Source of the DNA: Bog-756 sp036513075
GTDB lineage: Bacteria; Actinomycetota; Acidimicrobiia; Acidimicrobiales; RAAP-2
Reading direction: 5' to 3'
Length of the DNA stretch: 64,000 bases
Assembly: GCA_036513075.1 (NCBI GenBank)
Contig: DATBZS010000088.1
Span: 43,481 to 107,480 of the forward strand
Positions within the stretch are counted from its first letter, which is position 1. Each line of letters begins with the position of its first letter. The position numbers and the translations under genes were made by a program. Below, in pieces: positions 38,610 to 46,397 of the stretch. The notes beneath the pieces are model-generated. The model was not told the DNA's origin, did no database searches, and saw only the letters and a program-made list of their open reading frames with translations.

Positions 38610-39599
38610 GTGAAGATCGCAGTCCTCGGGGGAGGGTCGTGGGGCACGACGGTGGCGTCGCTCGTGGCGCACCACCACGACACGGTGCTGTGGGCCCGCA
38701 ATCCCGACGTCGCCCGGTCGGTCGACGAGGACCACGAGAACCCCGAGTACGTGCCCGGGTTCACCCTCGACCCGGCGCTTTCGGCCACGTCGGACCTCGA
38801 AAGGGCCGTGTGCGGCGCTGACTTCGTCATCATGGGTGTACCGACGTCAGGCTTCCGCCGGGTGTTGGAGGACGCGTCTCCATACATGCGACCGTGGATC
38901 CCGGTGGTAAGTCTGTCGAAGGGTCTCGAGCGCGGCTCGCACCTGCGGATGACCGAGGTGATCAAGCAGGTGGTGCCCGGGCATCCGGTCGCCGCCCTCA
39001 CCGGTCCCAATATCGCTTCGGAGATCCTGTCCGGCAAGGCGGCCGCCGCGGTGATCGCCACCGAGGATCTCGAAGTGGCCAGCGCCATCCAGGCCGTGTT
39101 CACCCGGGGCGTCTTCCGGGTCTACATCAACGACGACGTGATCGGCTGCGAGCTGGGCGGCGCGCTGAAGAACGTGATCGCCATCGCCGCCGGCATCGGC
39201 GAAGGCCTGGGAGTCGGCGACAACACCCGGGCTGCCGTCATGTCCCGCGGACTGGCCGAGCTCATCCGTCTGGGCGAGTGCCTGGGCGCCAAGCCCGCCA
39301 CCTTCGCCGGTCTGGCCGGTATGGGCGACCTCATCGCCACCTGCGTCAGCCCCCACAGCCGCAACCGCCGGGTGGGCGAGCAACTCGGCAAAGGCCGCAA
39401 GCTCGAGGATATTCTCGACGAGATGCACATGGTGGCCGAGGGCGTGAACACCGCCCGGGTGGCCCTCGAGCTGGCCGAGACGCACGGCCTCGACCTGCCG
39501 ATCTGCCGAATGATCGACAAGGTCGTCCGGGGCGAAATCGAGCCGATCGACTCCTACTGGGGGCTCACCCCCGCTGGCCACGAAGCCGAGCCCGGCTAG
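38610..39599 (+). CDS. gpsA: NAD(P)-dependent glycerol-3-phosphate dehydrogenase
   Basis: A 329-residue enzyme reducing dihydroxyacetone phosphate to sn-glycerol 3-phosphate for phospholipid synthesis. It has the nucleotide motif AVLGGGSWGTTVASL, VSLSKGLE, LTGPNIASEI, the catalytic lysine region CELGGALKNVIAIAAGIGEGLG and GLAGMGDLIATC. The C-terminal RMIDKVVRGEIEP is standard. It uses a GTG start right after a -10-like hexamer. Its stop overlaps the stop of the convergent gene by 4 bp. Confidence 0.96.
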   Translation: MKIAVLGGGSWGTTVASLVAHHHDTVLWARNPDVARSVDEDHENPEYVPGFTLDPALSATSDLERAVCGADFVIMGVPTSGFRRVLEDASPYMRPWIPVVSLSKGLERGSHLRMTEVIKQVVPGHPVAALTGPNIASEILSGKAAAAVIATEDLEVASAIQAVFTRGVFRVYINDDVIGCELGGALKNVIAIAAGIGEGLGVGDNTRAAVMSRGLAELIRLGECLGAKPATFAGLAGMGDLIATCVSPHSRNRRVGEQLGKGRKLEDILDEMHMVAEGVNTARVALELAETHGLDLPICRMIDKVVRGEIEPIDSYWGLTPAGHEAEPG

Positions 39600-40387
39600 T
39601 CGAGGCCGCCGGACGGGATGTCCTCCTGGGGCGGACTAGCTGAGGACGACGCTTCGGCGGCGGCGTGGAAAGCGACAGCTGGGTGGAACTGCCAGCCGGC
39701 CAGCCGCTGCTCGATGGAGGCCCGGTCGTGCCCGGCCTCGGCCAGGCCGGATGCCAGCCGGGAGGCGCGTCGCCGCATCTGCTCGGGCTCGGGCAGGCGC
39801 TGCTCGGCCATCCACCGTCGGTGGCTTCGCTGCATCGTCTCGGGCAGTCGGCTCAGGTGCCGGAGCGGCAGTGGCGGAATGTGCTGTCGCACGGCCAGCT
39901 CGCCAGAGCCCTGGGGCCGGGCCAGTTCGAAAGTGATGAGGCGGGCCAGTGCCCGGCGGAACGGCGAGTTCTTGCCCATCTTGTCGCCGAGCCCGAGAGC
40001 CCGGGCCGTCTCGGGCAGGTGAAGGTCGAACCCGTCACCGTGGACCTCAAGGCCGTAGGTGAGGCGACGCAGCAGCCAGGTGGTGCTCGGTCCGATGATG
40101 CCCAACCAGTAGAGCTCGACGTACCGGCTGCACGGGTGCATACCGTGGGGATCGGCCACCGGGTCGAGCCACGGGACGATGTGGAGGGAGGGGCCGTCGG
40201 AGGCGGGGGGCTCGTCCGGTCGGGTCGCGTCGTGCTGGCTGCTCACCGGCCGGAGCGGGCGGGGAGGCGGGGGGATGACGGTGGGCATGGACAAGGGAAG
40301 CTCCAGTGGTCGGGACCGGTTCCACCCGGAGGGGCGGCCCAGGTCGAGCGGGTCCGAGGAGCGTGCCGGGTCGTGCTTGCCGGTCAC
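39596..40387 (-). CDS. Conserved hypothetical protein
   Basis: A 263-residue soluble protein that I cannot assign. The first 65 residues are Pro-rich and probably disordered. The central part, LHIVPWLDPVADPHGMHPCSRYVELYWLGIIGPSTTWLLRRL then ARALGLG...NSPFRRALARLITFELAR (residues about 68-165), reads like a winged-helix-type fold, as in small actinobacterial regulators, and the remainder is helical with many Arg and Glu. I have a faint memory of similar actinobacterial proteins of unknown function. The GTG at 40387 is the outermost start; an ATG at 40288 is possible. It is convergent with gpsA. Confidence 0.65.
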   Translation of the reverse strand: MTGKHDPARSSDPLDLGRPSGWNRSRPLELPLSMPTVIPPPPRPLRPVSSQHDATRPDEPPASDGPSLHIVPWLDPVADPHGMHPCSRYVELYWLGIIGPSTTWLLRRLTYGLEVHGDGFDLHLPETARALGLGDKMGKNSPFRRALARLITFELARPQGSGELAVRQHIPPLPLRHLSRLPETMQRSHRRWMAEQRLPEPEQMRRRASRLASGLAEAGHDRASIEQRLAGWQFHPAVAFHAAAEASSSASPPQEDIPSGGLD

Positions 40388-40440
40388 CTAGCTGGAGTGC
40401 TTGCCGGGCCGCTTCAGGATCGGCGGAGACGGGTCTGGGC

Positions 40441-40490
40441 GGCGGATCAGTCGAGGCGGATCAGACGAGGCGGATCAGACGAGGCGGGTC
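40441..40490. repeat. 14-bp tandem repeat, three copies plus part of a fourth
   Basis: The unit GGCGGATCAGACGA is at 40455-40468 and 40469-40482, preceded by a one-mismatch copy (40441-40454) and followed by a partial degenerate copy. It lies in the 193-bp gap between the hypothetical gene (start 40387) and the small membrane-protein gene (end 40581). Confidence 0.9.
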
Positions 40491-40580
40491 GCGGTCTGCT
40501 GCCGTCGGCCTTCGACGGGTATCCCGTGAATGAGTACTCGACCTGGTCGACGGACAGGGTTGCAGCCCGATCCTGTACCC

Positions 40581-41036
40581 CTAGCGAGCGTCGGGTGGCT
40601 GCCAGCGGGCCACCGAGTAGGCCAACATGAGCGGCACGTCGATGGCGAAGAGGATCAACATGGCGGTGAACAGCGTGAGCACACGGGCCGGCGTGCTGTC
40701 GTAGATGAATACGTACTCGAGGATCCCGGCGATCACGGCGTAGGCGAGTAGCGCCCACCCGAACACCCGGAAGAAGACCGGCCGGGCGAACTCTTTGACC
40801 CGAAGCACCAGCGTGGCATTGACGATCAGGAGCAGGACGGCCACTCCGGCGAGGATGGTCGGGACGATCAGCTTTGCCGGTCGGCCGTACTGGGAGGCCA
40901 CGAAGACGCCGCCGGCCACGACGAGGATGAGCGTCGCGACGGCGATGGGCATGACCGGCGGGAAGTCGGCCTGGCGGAGGTCCTCGGCATCGGGCTCGCC
41001 GAACCCGGGTGGCATCACCTCGGCGGTCGCACTCAT
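40581..41036 (-). CDS. Small integral membrane protein
   Basis: A 151-residue protein with four predicted helices, roughly at residues 28-48, 57-77, 88-108 and 117-138 (VMPIAVATLILVVAGGVFVA, IVPTILAGVAVLLLIVNATLVL, and the LFTAMLILFAIDVPLML segment). Function unknown. Its ATG overlaps the stop of the upstream membrane-protein gene by 4 bp (ATGA), so the two are co-translated and may form a complex. Confidence 0.75.
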   Translation of the reverse strand: MSATAEVMPPGFGEPDAEDLRQADFPPVMPIAVATLILVVAGGVFVASQYGRPAKLIVPTILAGVAVLLLIVNATLVLRVKEFARPVFFRVFGWALLAYAVIAGILEYVFIYDSTPARVLTLFTAMLILFAIDVPLMLAYSVARWQPPDAR

Positions 41037-41713
41037 CGGCTGGCCAGGAAGGTCATGATGATGATGGTGGCGATCTGCATGATGCCGGTGATGCCGGCGG
41101 TGTAGATGAACACCTTCATCAGCCGCTGGATCCGGGCACCGTTGGGATGGGGCTTCTTGAGCTCGAAGAGCACGGCGAGGTTGGCCGGCTCGAGCAGGCC
41201 GAGGGCGATGACGGCCATGACGCCGACGATGACCATCGAGGCCACCAGCCATCCGTGGTGCGGGTAGGAGACATCGAGATTGCCCACGTGGCGGGCGAGC
41301 TGGAATCCGGCGCCCAGGGTCATGGCCACCAGCGTCGGCATGATCAGCAGCATCCTCGGCATGAATTTGGTGGTGAACTCGATCCGGGCGGGGATGGACA
41401 GGCTCCCCATGATCGGGCCGAGCACCAGGCCGAGGAAGAGGTCCAGACTCGTCCAGAGTCCCCCGCCGGCCACGTGAAAGAAGGTCAGGGCCCACAGGTT
41501 GTTGGATGAGATGGCGACGATCAGTCCGATCAGCAGCACTGCCACAACGGGCAGGGCCCGGACCGGGACGATGTTGAAGTTCGGCACGGGCGGCGGCCCG
41601 TGGCCACCGCCTCCCGGGGGCGGGGTGGCACCCGGCTCGGCGGACTGGACTGTGCCCGCAGCCGTTTCGGGTGGGGCGGTGTCGAGTCCCGGATCGATCG
41701 CGATGTCGGTCAC
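41033..41713 (-). CDS. Integral membrane protein (copper-resistance-like fold suspected)
   Basis: A 226-residue protein with a Pro/Gly-rich 45-residue N-terminus and about five membrane helices. The second helix contains FHVAGGGLWTSLDLFLG, a His in a membrane position as seen in haem- or copper-related membrane proteins of the DUF2269/CopD kind; PARIEFTTKFMPRML and a second His pair (SYPHHGW) follow. The assignment is tentative. The GTG at 41713 has AGGAG-like sequence (41724-41720 on the minus strand) 6 nt upstream. It is the first gene of a two-gene unit. Confidence 0.72.
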   Translation of the reverse strand: MTDIAIDPGLDTAPPETAAGTVQSAEPGATPPPGGGGHGPPPVPNFNIVPVRALPVVAVLLIGLIVAISSNNLWALTFFHVAGGGLWTSLDLFLGLVLGPIMGSLSIPARIEFTTKFMPRMLLIMPTLVAMTLGAGFQLARHVGNLDVSYPHHGWLVASMVIVGVMAVIALGLLEPANLAVLFELKKPHPNGARIQRLMKVFIYTAGITGIMQIATIIIMTFLASR

Positions 41714-41851
41714 GCAGTTCTCCTTTCCCTTGGCCTGCGGGCCGACCGCCGGACGGGGCCCCGCAGGCTGTTGCCATGCACCGGAAACGGACCACGTCGC
41801 CGATGAGTCATCGTACGCCCCGGACCGTCATTGTGCCGTACCTCCCGTCAG

Positions 41852-42451
41852 CTACCAGTCGCCACGGTGAACGGCGTCGTCGACGGAACGCTTCGGCCGG
41901 GCAGCGGACGTGGACGGAGGGTCGGGGAGGGCCGGATGGCCGAGGAGCACCGCCCCGAGCCAACGCATCCGGTCGGGCACGCCGAGCACGTGCTTGACCG
42001 CGCCTTCGCCGCGGAAGTTGCCGAGAAATGCGCTCCCGATGTCGCGGTCGGCCGCACCGAGCAGGAGGGTCATGACGGCGAACGACGCGTCCACGTGCCA
42101 GTAGGGGACGACCCACTCGACCTCGCCCCCGTCGGCCCCTGACTTGTCCGGCTCGGCGTAGCGCTCGGCGTAGGCGTCGGGATCGGAGAAGGCGAGCACG
42201 ACGACCGGCGCCCGGGACAACCCCTCGTACCTCCGTGATCGGGACCGCCAGTCGGCGTCGGTGGTCGCCTGCCAGTAGCGGTCGGTCTGGGCGGTGCCCT
42301 CCAGCACCACGAACTCACGGCCTTGGGTGTTTCCGGCCGAGGGTGCGGCCAGCGCGTCGGCCAGCAGCCCGTCCACCACGGAGCGGTCCAGAGCGGCCTC
42401 CTGAAAATTCCGGGTCATACGGCGCCGCCGGACGGCCTCGGTGAACTCCAT
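41852..42451 (-). CDS. Nitroreductase family flavoprotein
   Basis: A 199-residue FMN-dependent oxidoreductase. MEFTEAVRRRRMTRNF provides the N-terminal FMN phosphate arginines, APSAGNTQGREFVVLEG is the typical second FMN segment, and FLGNFRGEGAVKHVLGVPDRMRWLGAVLLGHP matches the C-terminal FMN region. The physiological substrate is unknown. The ATG at 42451 is preferred to a GTG 7 codons upstream because TAGCGT (42464-42459) ends 8 nt before it. It is divergent from the Tat phosphoesterase gene, the two promoters being only about 67 bp apart. Confidence 0.88.
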   Translation of the reverse strand: MEFTEAVRRRRMTRNFQEAALDRSVVDGLLADALAAPSAGNTQGREFVVLEGTAQTDRYWQATTDADWRSRSRRYEGLSRAPVVVLAFSDPDAYAERYAEPDKSGADGGEVEWVVPYWHVDASFAVMTLLLGAADRDIGSAFLGNFRGEGAVKHVLGVPDRMRWLGAVLLGHPALPDPPSTSAARPKRSVDDAVHRGDW

Positions 42452-42458
42452 TGCCGGC

Positions 42459-42464
42459 ACGCTA
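42459..42464 (-). promoter_or_regulatory. -10-like hexamer of the nitroreductase gene (leader about 1 nt)
   Basis: TAGCGT on the minus strand predicts transcription from about 42452, one base before the ATG. Confidence 0.5.
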
Positions 42465-42530
42465 CTCACCACCGTCAGGGGCTGAGTCGAGGCTGGGTGG
42501 GGACCGGTTGTCGAGCACCGGCCCCATCGC

Positions 42531-42536
42531 TACGGT
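42531..42536 (+). promoter_or_regulatory. -10-like hexamer of the phosphoesterase gene (leaderless pattern)
   Basis: TACGGT ends 7 nt before the ATG at 42543. Confidence 0.5.
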
Positions 42537-42542
42537 GCGGGC

Positions 42543-43952
42543 ATGAGCGAGCCACCCCTTCTGTCCCGTCGAACCCTGCTGGGTGGAGCGCTGGCCGGTG
42601 CGGCAGCTGTCGGCCTCGGCGCCTGCTCGTCGCCGTCGACGTCGCCGGCCACCACCACGACGCTGCAGGCCCGCCCGACCCGCAAGCTCGTCCCCGGCGA
42701 CCTGCCCAATCCGTCGGCCGCCGTCGGCACGGACCAGCTCCCCCAGATCAAGAACATCGTAATTGTGATGATGGAGAACCACAGCTACGACAACGTGCTC
42801 GGAATGCAGCGGGGCCGGGGTGACGGCTTCATCCTCGACAAGGCCGGGAAGCCGACGGCGACCAACCCGTGGACAGCCGCTGCCACGATCCAGCCTCCCG
42901 GGTCGATGGATTCGGTGCTGCGTGCCTTCCCCATGCCGAACCCGTGTCAGCCACACAGCTTCCCGTTCAACACGTGGGACGCGTTCTGGACCTCCTACGC
43001 CGGGGGCCGCATGAACAGGTTCGCCGACAGCCAGAGCGGTCCGGTGTCGATGGGGTACATCACACCCGAGACCCTGCCGTTCGTGAATTCGTTGGCCGCC
43101 ACATTTCCGGTGTGCGACCGCTACTTCTGCTCGGTCGGCGCCCAGACGTATCCGAACCGACGCTTCCTCATGGCCGGCACGTCGCTCGGGCTGATCACCG
43201 ACACCTTTCCCGCGGAGCCTCCTCCCAACGGCACCATCTTCCAGTCCCTCAGCGCCCACGGCATCACGTGGAAGAACTACTACTCCACGCTGCCGTCGAG
43301 CCTGATCTGGTCGTACCAGGCCTCGTTGCCCGGCTTCTCCTCCCACCTCACCAAGACGGACCAGTTCTACGCAGACGCGGCGGCCGGCATGCTCCCGTCG
43401 GTCAGCCTCGTCGACCCCGATTTCGACATGTCGTCCCAGGAGGATCCCCAGGACGTCCAGTACGGCGACCAGTTCCTGTCCCAGGTGGTCGACGCCGTCA
43501 TGCACTCGCCGCAGTGGCCCCACACCCTGCTGGTGTGGACCTATGACGAATCAGGCGGCTACTACGACCATGTGGTCCCGCCGTCGGCGCCCGTACCCGA
43601 CTCGGTGCCGCCGGCCCTCGCCCCGGGGGACGCGCCGGGGTCGTTCGACCGCTACGGGTTCCGGGTGCCGTCCGGCATCGTGTCGCCGTACGCCAAGAAG
43701 GACTACGTGTCCCACGTGGTCCATGACCACACGTCCATCCTGAAGCTGATCGAGACCAAGTGGAACCTGCCCGTCCTTACTGACCGCGACGCCGCTGCCG
43801 ACGACTTGCTCGACAGCGTGGATCTGCAGGCCTCGCCGGCCTTCCTGACGCCGCCCAAGCTGGCCGCCGCCGTCGACCCCGGCCTGGCGGCCGGGTGCCT
43901 GGCGACCGGTCCGGGGACCATTCCACCGCCCGCGTACGTCACGACGGCGTAG
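42543..43952 (+). CDS. Tat-exported phosphoesterase (phospholipase C/acid phosphatase family)
   Basis: A 469-residue secreted enzyme. The twin-arginine signal LSRRTLLGGALAG is followed by a lipobox ending at Cys28 (VGLGAC), so it is probably a surface lipoprotein. The mature part has the family start IKNIVIVMMENHSYDNVLG (metal and nucleophile region), YPNRRFLMAGTSLG, and WTYDESGGYYDHVVPP plus PSGIVSPYAKKDYVSH, the metal-binding segments of the AcpA/PlcC superfamily. It should hydrolyse phosphate esters or phospholipids outside the membrane. Its own promoter hexamer gives a leaderless transcript. Confidence 0.93.
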   Translation: MSEPPLLSRRTLLGGALAGAAAVGLGACSSPSTSPATTTTLQARPTRKLVPGDLPNPSAAVGTDQLPQIKNIVIVMMENHSYDNVLGMQRGRGDGFILDKAGKPTATNPWTAAATIQPPGSMDSVLRAFPMPNPCQPHSFPFNTWDAFWTSYAGGRMNRFADSQSGPVSMGYITPETLPFVNSLAATFPVCDRYFCSVGAQTYPNRRFLMAGTSLGLITDTFPAEPPPNGTIFQSLSAHGITWKNYYSTLPSSLIWSYQASLPGFSSHLTKTDQFYADAAAGMLPSVSLVDPDFDMSSQEDPQDVQYGDQFLSQVVDAVMHSPQWPHTLLVWTYDESGGYYDHVVPPSAPVPDSVPPALAPGDAPGSFDRYGFRVPSGIVSPYAKKDYVSHVVHDHTSILKLIETKWNLPVLTDRDAAADDLLDSVDLQASPAFLTPPKLAAAVDPGLAAGCLATGPGTIPPPAYVTTA

Positions 43953-43964
43953 ACCCCGTCCGAA

Positions 43965-44012
43965 GCGGGATCGACGGAGGAATCGGGAGCGGGATCGACG
44001 GAGGAATCGGGG
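43965..44012. repeat. 24-bp tandem repeat, two copies
   Basis: A 24-bp unit beginning GCGGGATCGACG occupies 43965-43988 and 43989-44012, differing only in the last base. It lies 12 bp after the phosphoesterase stop, in the 185-bp gap before the rhodanese-ThiF gene. Confidence 0.93.
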
Positions 44013-44137
44013 AGGATCAGGGGAGGGAATGTTGACCTCCCTGGTAGCGTTTACACCCACGTAGAGCCGTGCACGGGGTGGATCGGCGCCGGTATCCCGG
44101 CCGCCACCCCGCCGATACGTCAGGAAGCGAGACAGCC

Positions 44138-45316
44138 GTGCCCACGTTCAGAGAGATGCTCGCCGCCGCAAAGGCCAACATCCGCGAGATCAGCACCGAG
44201 GAGGCCGAGGCCGAGATCGCCCGGCCCGGGACGGTCATCCTCGATGTCCGCGAGCCCGACGAGTACGAACAGGGGGCGCTGTCGGGCTCGGTCCACCTGC
44301 CCCGGGGCAACCTGGAGTCCTCGATCGAGGGCCGCATCAGCGACAAGTCGGCCCACGTGCTGGTCATGTGCGCCGGCGGCGTGCGGTCGGCCTTCGCCGC
44401 CGACACCATGCAACAGCTCGGCTACACCGACGTCGCCTCCATCATAGGTGGCTTCAACCGATGGAAGGACGAGGGCCGGGACTGGTCGGCCCCCCGCACA
44501 CTCAGCCCCGAGCAGCGCAACCGCTACCAGCGCCATCTCCTCCTTCCCGAAGTCGGCGAAACGGGCCAGCTGAAGCTCCTCGACTCGAAGGTCCTGCTGT
44601 TGGGCGCCGGCGGCCTCGGCTCGCCCGCCGCCCTCTACCTGGCCGCCGCCGGAGTGGGGACGCTCGGCATCATCGACATGGACGTGGTCGATGCCTCCAA
44701 CCTCCAGCGCCAGATCCTCCACAACACCGACCGGATCGGCGAGCGCAAGGTCGACTCGGCCAAGAAGACGCTGACCCTCATCAACCCCGACGTCAACGTG
44801 GTCACCTACGACGTGCGCCTCGGGGCCGACAACATCCTCGACATCATCGACGGGTACGACGTGATTGTGGACGGTACCGACAACTTCCCGACCCGGTACC
44901 TGGTGAACGACGCGTCGTTGCTGAAGCGGATCCCTGTGATCCACGGCTCGATCTTCCGGTTCGAGGGCCAGGCCACGGTGTTCAATCCCTACGAAGGCCC
45001 CTGCTACCGGTGCCTCCTGCCCGAGCCGCCTCCGGCCGAGCTCGCCCCCAGCTGTTCCGAGGCCGGAGTGCTCGGTGTGCTGCCCGGCATCGTCGGATCG
45101 CTCCAAGCCGTCGAAGCCATCAAGGTCCTTCTCGGGATCGGCGACACCCTCCAGGGCCGGCTCCTGGCCTACGACGCCCTCGAGCAGAGCTTCCGGACCT
45201 TCAAGGTCCGTCGGGATCCGGCCTGCCCGGCCTGCGGCCCCGACGCCGGGGAGATCGTCATCGCCGAGTACGACGACCTGTGCATGCCCCACGTCATCGA
45301 GGCGCCCGTCGGCTGA
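44138..45316 (+). CDS. Rhodanese-ThiF/MoeB fusion (adenylyltransferase-sulfurtransferase)
   Basis: A 392-residue protein that should adenylate the C-terminus of a ubiquitin-like sulfur carrier (MoaD, ThiS or CysO type) and supply sulfur to it. Residues about 10-110 are a rhodanese domain with Cys78 in VMCAGGVRS. The rest is an E1-like domain: ATP motif LLLGAGGLGSPAALYLAAAGVG, RIGERKVDSA, VDGTDNFPTRYLVND, GPCYRCLLPEPPP, SEAGVLGVLPGIVGSLQA, and CPACG, giving two CxxC zinc pairs. The order is the reverse of MoeZ/MOCS3, which carry the rhodanese last. The GTG at 44138 has AGGAAG (44122-44127) upstream. pyrE follows by 23 bp. Confidence 0.93.
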   Translation: MPTFREMLAAAKANIREISTEEAEAEIARPGTVILDVREPDEYEQGALSGSVHLPRGNLESSIEGRISDKSAHVLVMCAGGVRSAFAADTMQQLGYTDVASIIGGFNRWKDEGRDWSAPRTLSPEQRNRYQRHLLLPEVGETGQLKLLDSKVLLLGAGGLGSPAALYLAAAGVGTLGIIDMDVVDASNLQRQILHNTDRIGERKVDSAKKTLTLINPDVNVVTYDVRLGADNILDIIDGYDVIVDGTDNFPTRYLVNDASLLKRIPVIHGSIFRFEGQATVFNPYEGPCYRCLLPEPPPAELAPSCSEAGVLGVLPGIVGSLQAVEAIKVLLGIGDTLQGRLLAYDALEQSFRTFKVRRDPACPACGPDAGEIVIAEYDDLCMPHVIEAPVG

Positions 45317-45339
45317 GTGCCGAGGGACCGGGGCGGCTC

Positions 45340-45858
45340 ATGGGAGAGGACCTGCTGGCCAGTCGGCTGGCCCAGGCGTGCACGCTCCGGGGATCAACCA
45401 CCCTCCGCAGCGGCAGCGTCTCCGACCGGTACTTCGACAAGTACCTCTTCGCCCCTGACCCGGTCCTCCTGTCCGAGGTGGCCGACCGGCTGGTACCTCT
45501 GATCCCACGCGGAACCGAGGTGCTCGCCGGTCTCGAGCTCGGAGGGGTTCCGGTTGCCACGGCACTGTCGCTGGCATCCGGTATCCCGGCGGCCTTCGTC
45601 CGCAAGGAAGCGAAGGGATGCGGAACAGCGAAGCTGGCCGAGGGTGCACCCGTCGAGGGGCGACGGGTGGTGATCGTCGAAGATGTCGTCACCACCGGTG
45701 GCCAGGTGGCGCTGTCCGCCCGGGAGCTGGCCGTTCGGGGTGCCCAGGTGAACACGGCACTGTGCGTCCTCGACCGGAGCGACGGGCACCACGAGCCACT
45801 GCAGGAGATGGGGATCACCTTAATCTCGCTGTTCACCGAAACGGACGTGGGCTGGTGA
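45340..45858 (+). CDS. pyrE: Orotate phosphoribosyltransferase
   Basis: A 172-residue type I phosphoribosyltransferase that converts orotate and PRPP to OMP in pyrimidine synthesis. Visible are SGSVSDRYFDKYLFAPDP near the N-terminus, VLAGLELGGVPVATALSLASGIPAAFVRKEAKGCGTAKLAEG with the lysine loop, and the PRPP motif VVIVEDVVTTGGQV. A longer frame upstream is a shadow of the ThiF gene; the ATG at 45340 gives the normal N-terminus. Its last 26 bp overlap the truncated HAD gene on the other strand. Confidence 0.93.
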   Translation: MGEDLLASRLAQACTLRGSTTLRSGSVSDRYFDKYLFAPDPVLLSEVADRLVPLIPRGTEVLAGLELGGVPVATALSLASGIPAAFVRKEAKGCGTAKLAEGAPVEGRRVVIVEDVVTTGGQVALSARELAVRGAQVNTALCVLDRSDGHHEPLQEMGITLISLFTETDVGW

Positions 45859-46312
45859 CCTCTTCGAAGATGCCGGGATAGGGCTTCCACGAACCGACGA
45901 CGACCGAGACGCAGACGGCGACGACGTCGACGTCGACGTCGTCGTCCAATCCGGTCACCTCCACCTTGCGCTCTTGGAACCGGGGCCCGTTGGTGACGAC
46001 GGCCACCTTCCGGCCGACCGACCGGAGCCTGCGTAGCGCGGCGCGGGATCTGTCGGGGAAGGTGCAGGCGGCCGGGTAGTCGTAGCCATAGCGCTCGACG
46101 AGCTCGTCCATCGATGCCGCCAGGCCGAATGTGGCCCGCACATCGGCGAACAGTTCGAGGCGCGGCGTCATGCCGTCCTCATCGGCGGACACGAGGTAGG
46201 CGGGGGACTCCTCGGGAAGTCCGTGGAAATCTGCGAAGCCCCGGGCCCAGCGGGCAAGAGCGTCCCCCCGGTCGAGGAGCGTGTTGTCGAGGTCGAACAG
46301 GGCGATCGACAG
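45833..46312 (-). pseudogene. 3'-truncated HAD-like hydrolase with a CTG start
   Basis: Reading from 46312 gives LSIALFDLDNTLLDRG, the HAD motif I with both catalytic aspartates, a cap region, motif II VAVVTNG and the motif III lysine in GSWKPYPGIFEEV, and then stops after TSPRPFR. The last 50-60 residues with motif IV (the acidic metal pair) are missing, and the 3' end runs into pyrE. No ATG, GTG or TTG precedes motif I before a TAG stop; CTG 46312 lies exactly 7 nt after a TAGAAC hexamer. The first usable GTG is at 46192, after motif I. It is most simply a decaying gene cut by a rearrangement next to pyrE. Confidence 0.7.
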
Positions 46313-46318
46313 GATCGA

Positions 46319-46324
46319 GTTCTA
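46319..46324 (-). promoter_or_regulatory. -10-like hexamer before the truncated HAD gene
   Basis: TAGAAC on the minus strand ends 7 nt before the CTG at 46312; it lacks the usual final T. Confidence 0.3.
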
Positions 46325-46384
46325 CCCGCCGACCGGCCGGAGTGCTTCGAGGGGGTGCGTTTTCTCGGCTGGTCAGGATGACCG

Positions 46385-46390
46385 TAACCT
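46385..46390 (+). promoter_or_regulatory. -10-like hexamer of the acyl-CoA mutase gene (leader about 1 nt)
   Basis: TAACCT ends 8 nt before the ATG at 46398, excluding an upstream in-frame start 39 codons away. Confidence 0.5.
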
Positions 46391-46397
46391 GTGCGTC

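Noticed and set aside
44368..45339. Frame joined in phase to pyrE over the ThiF gene
   Set aside because: Shadow in another phase of the ThiF domain; pyrE begins at 45340.
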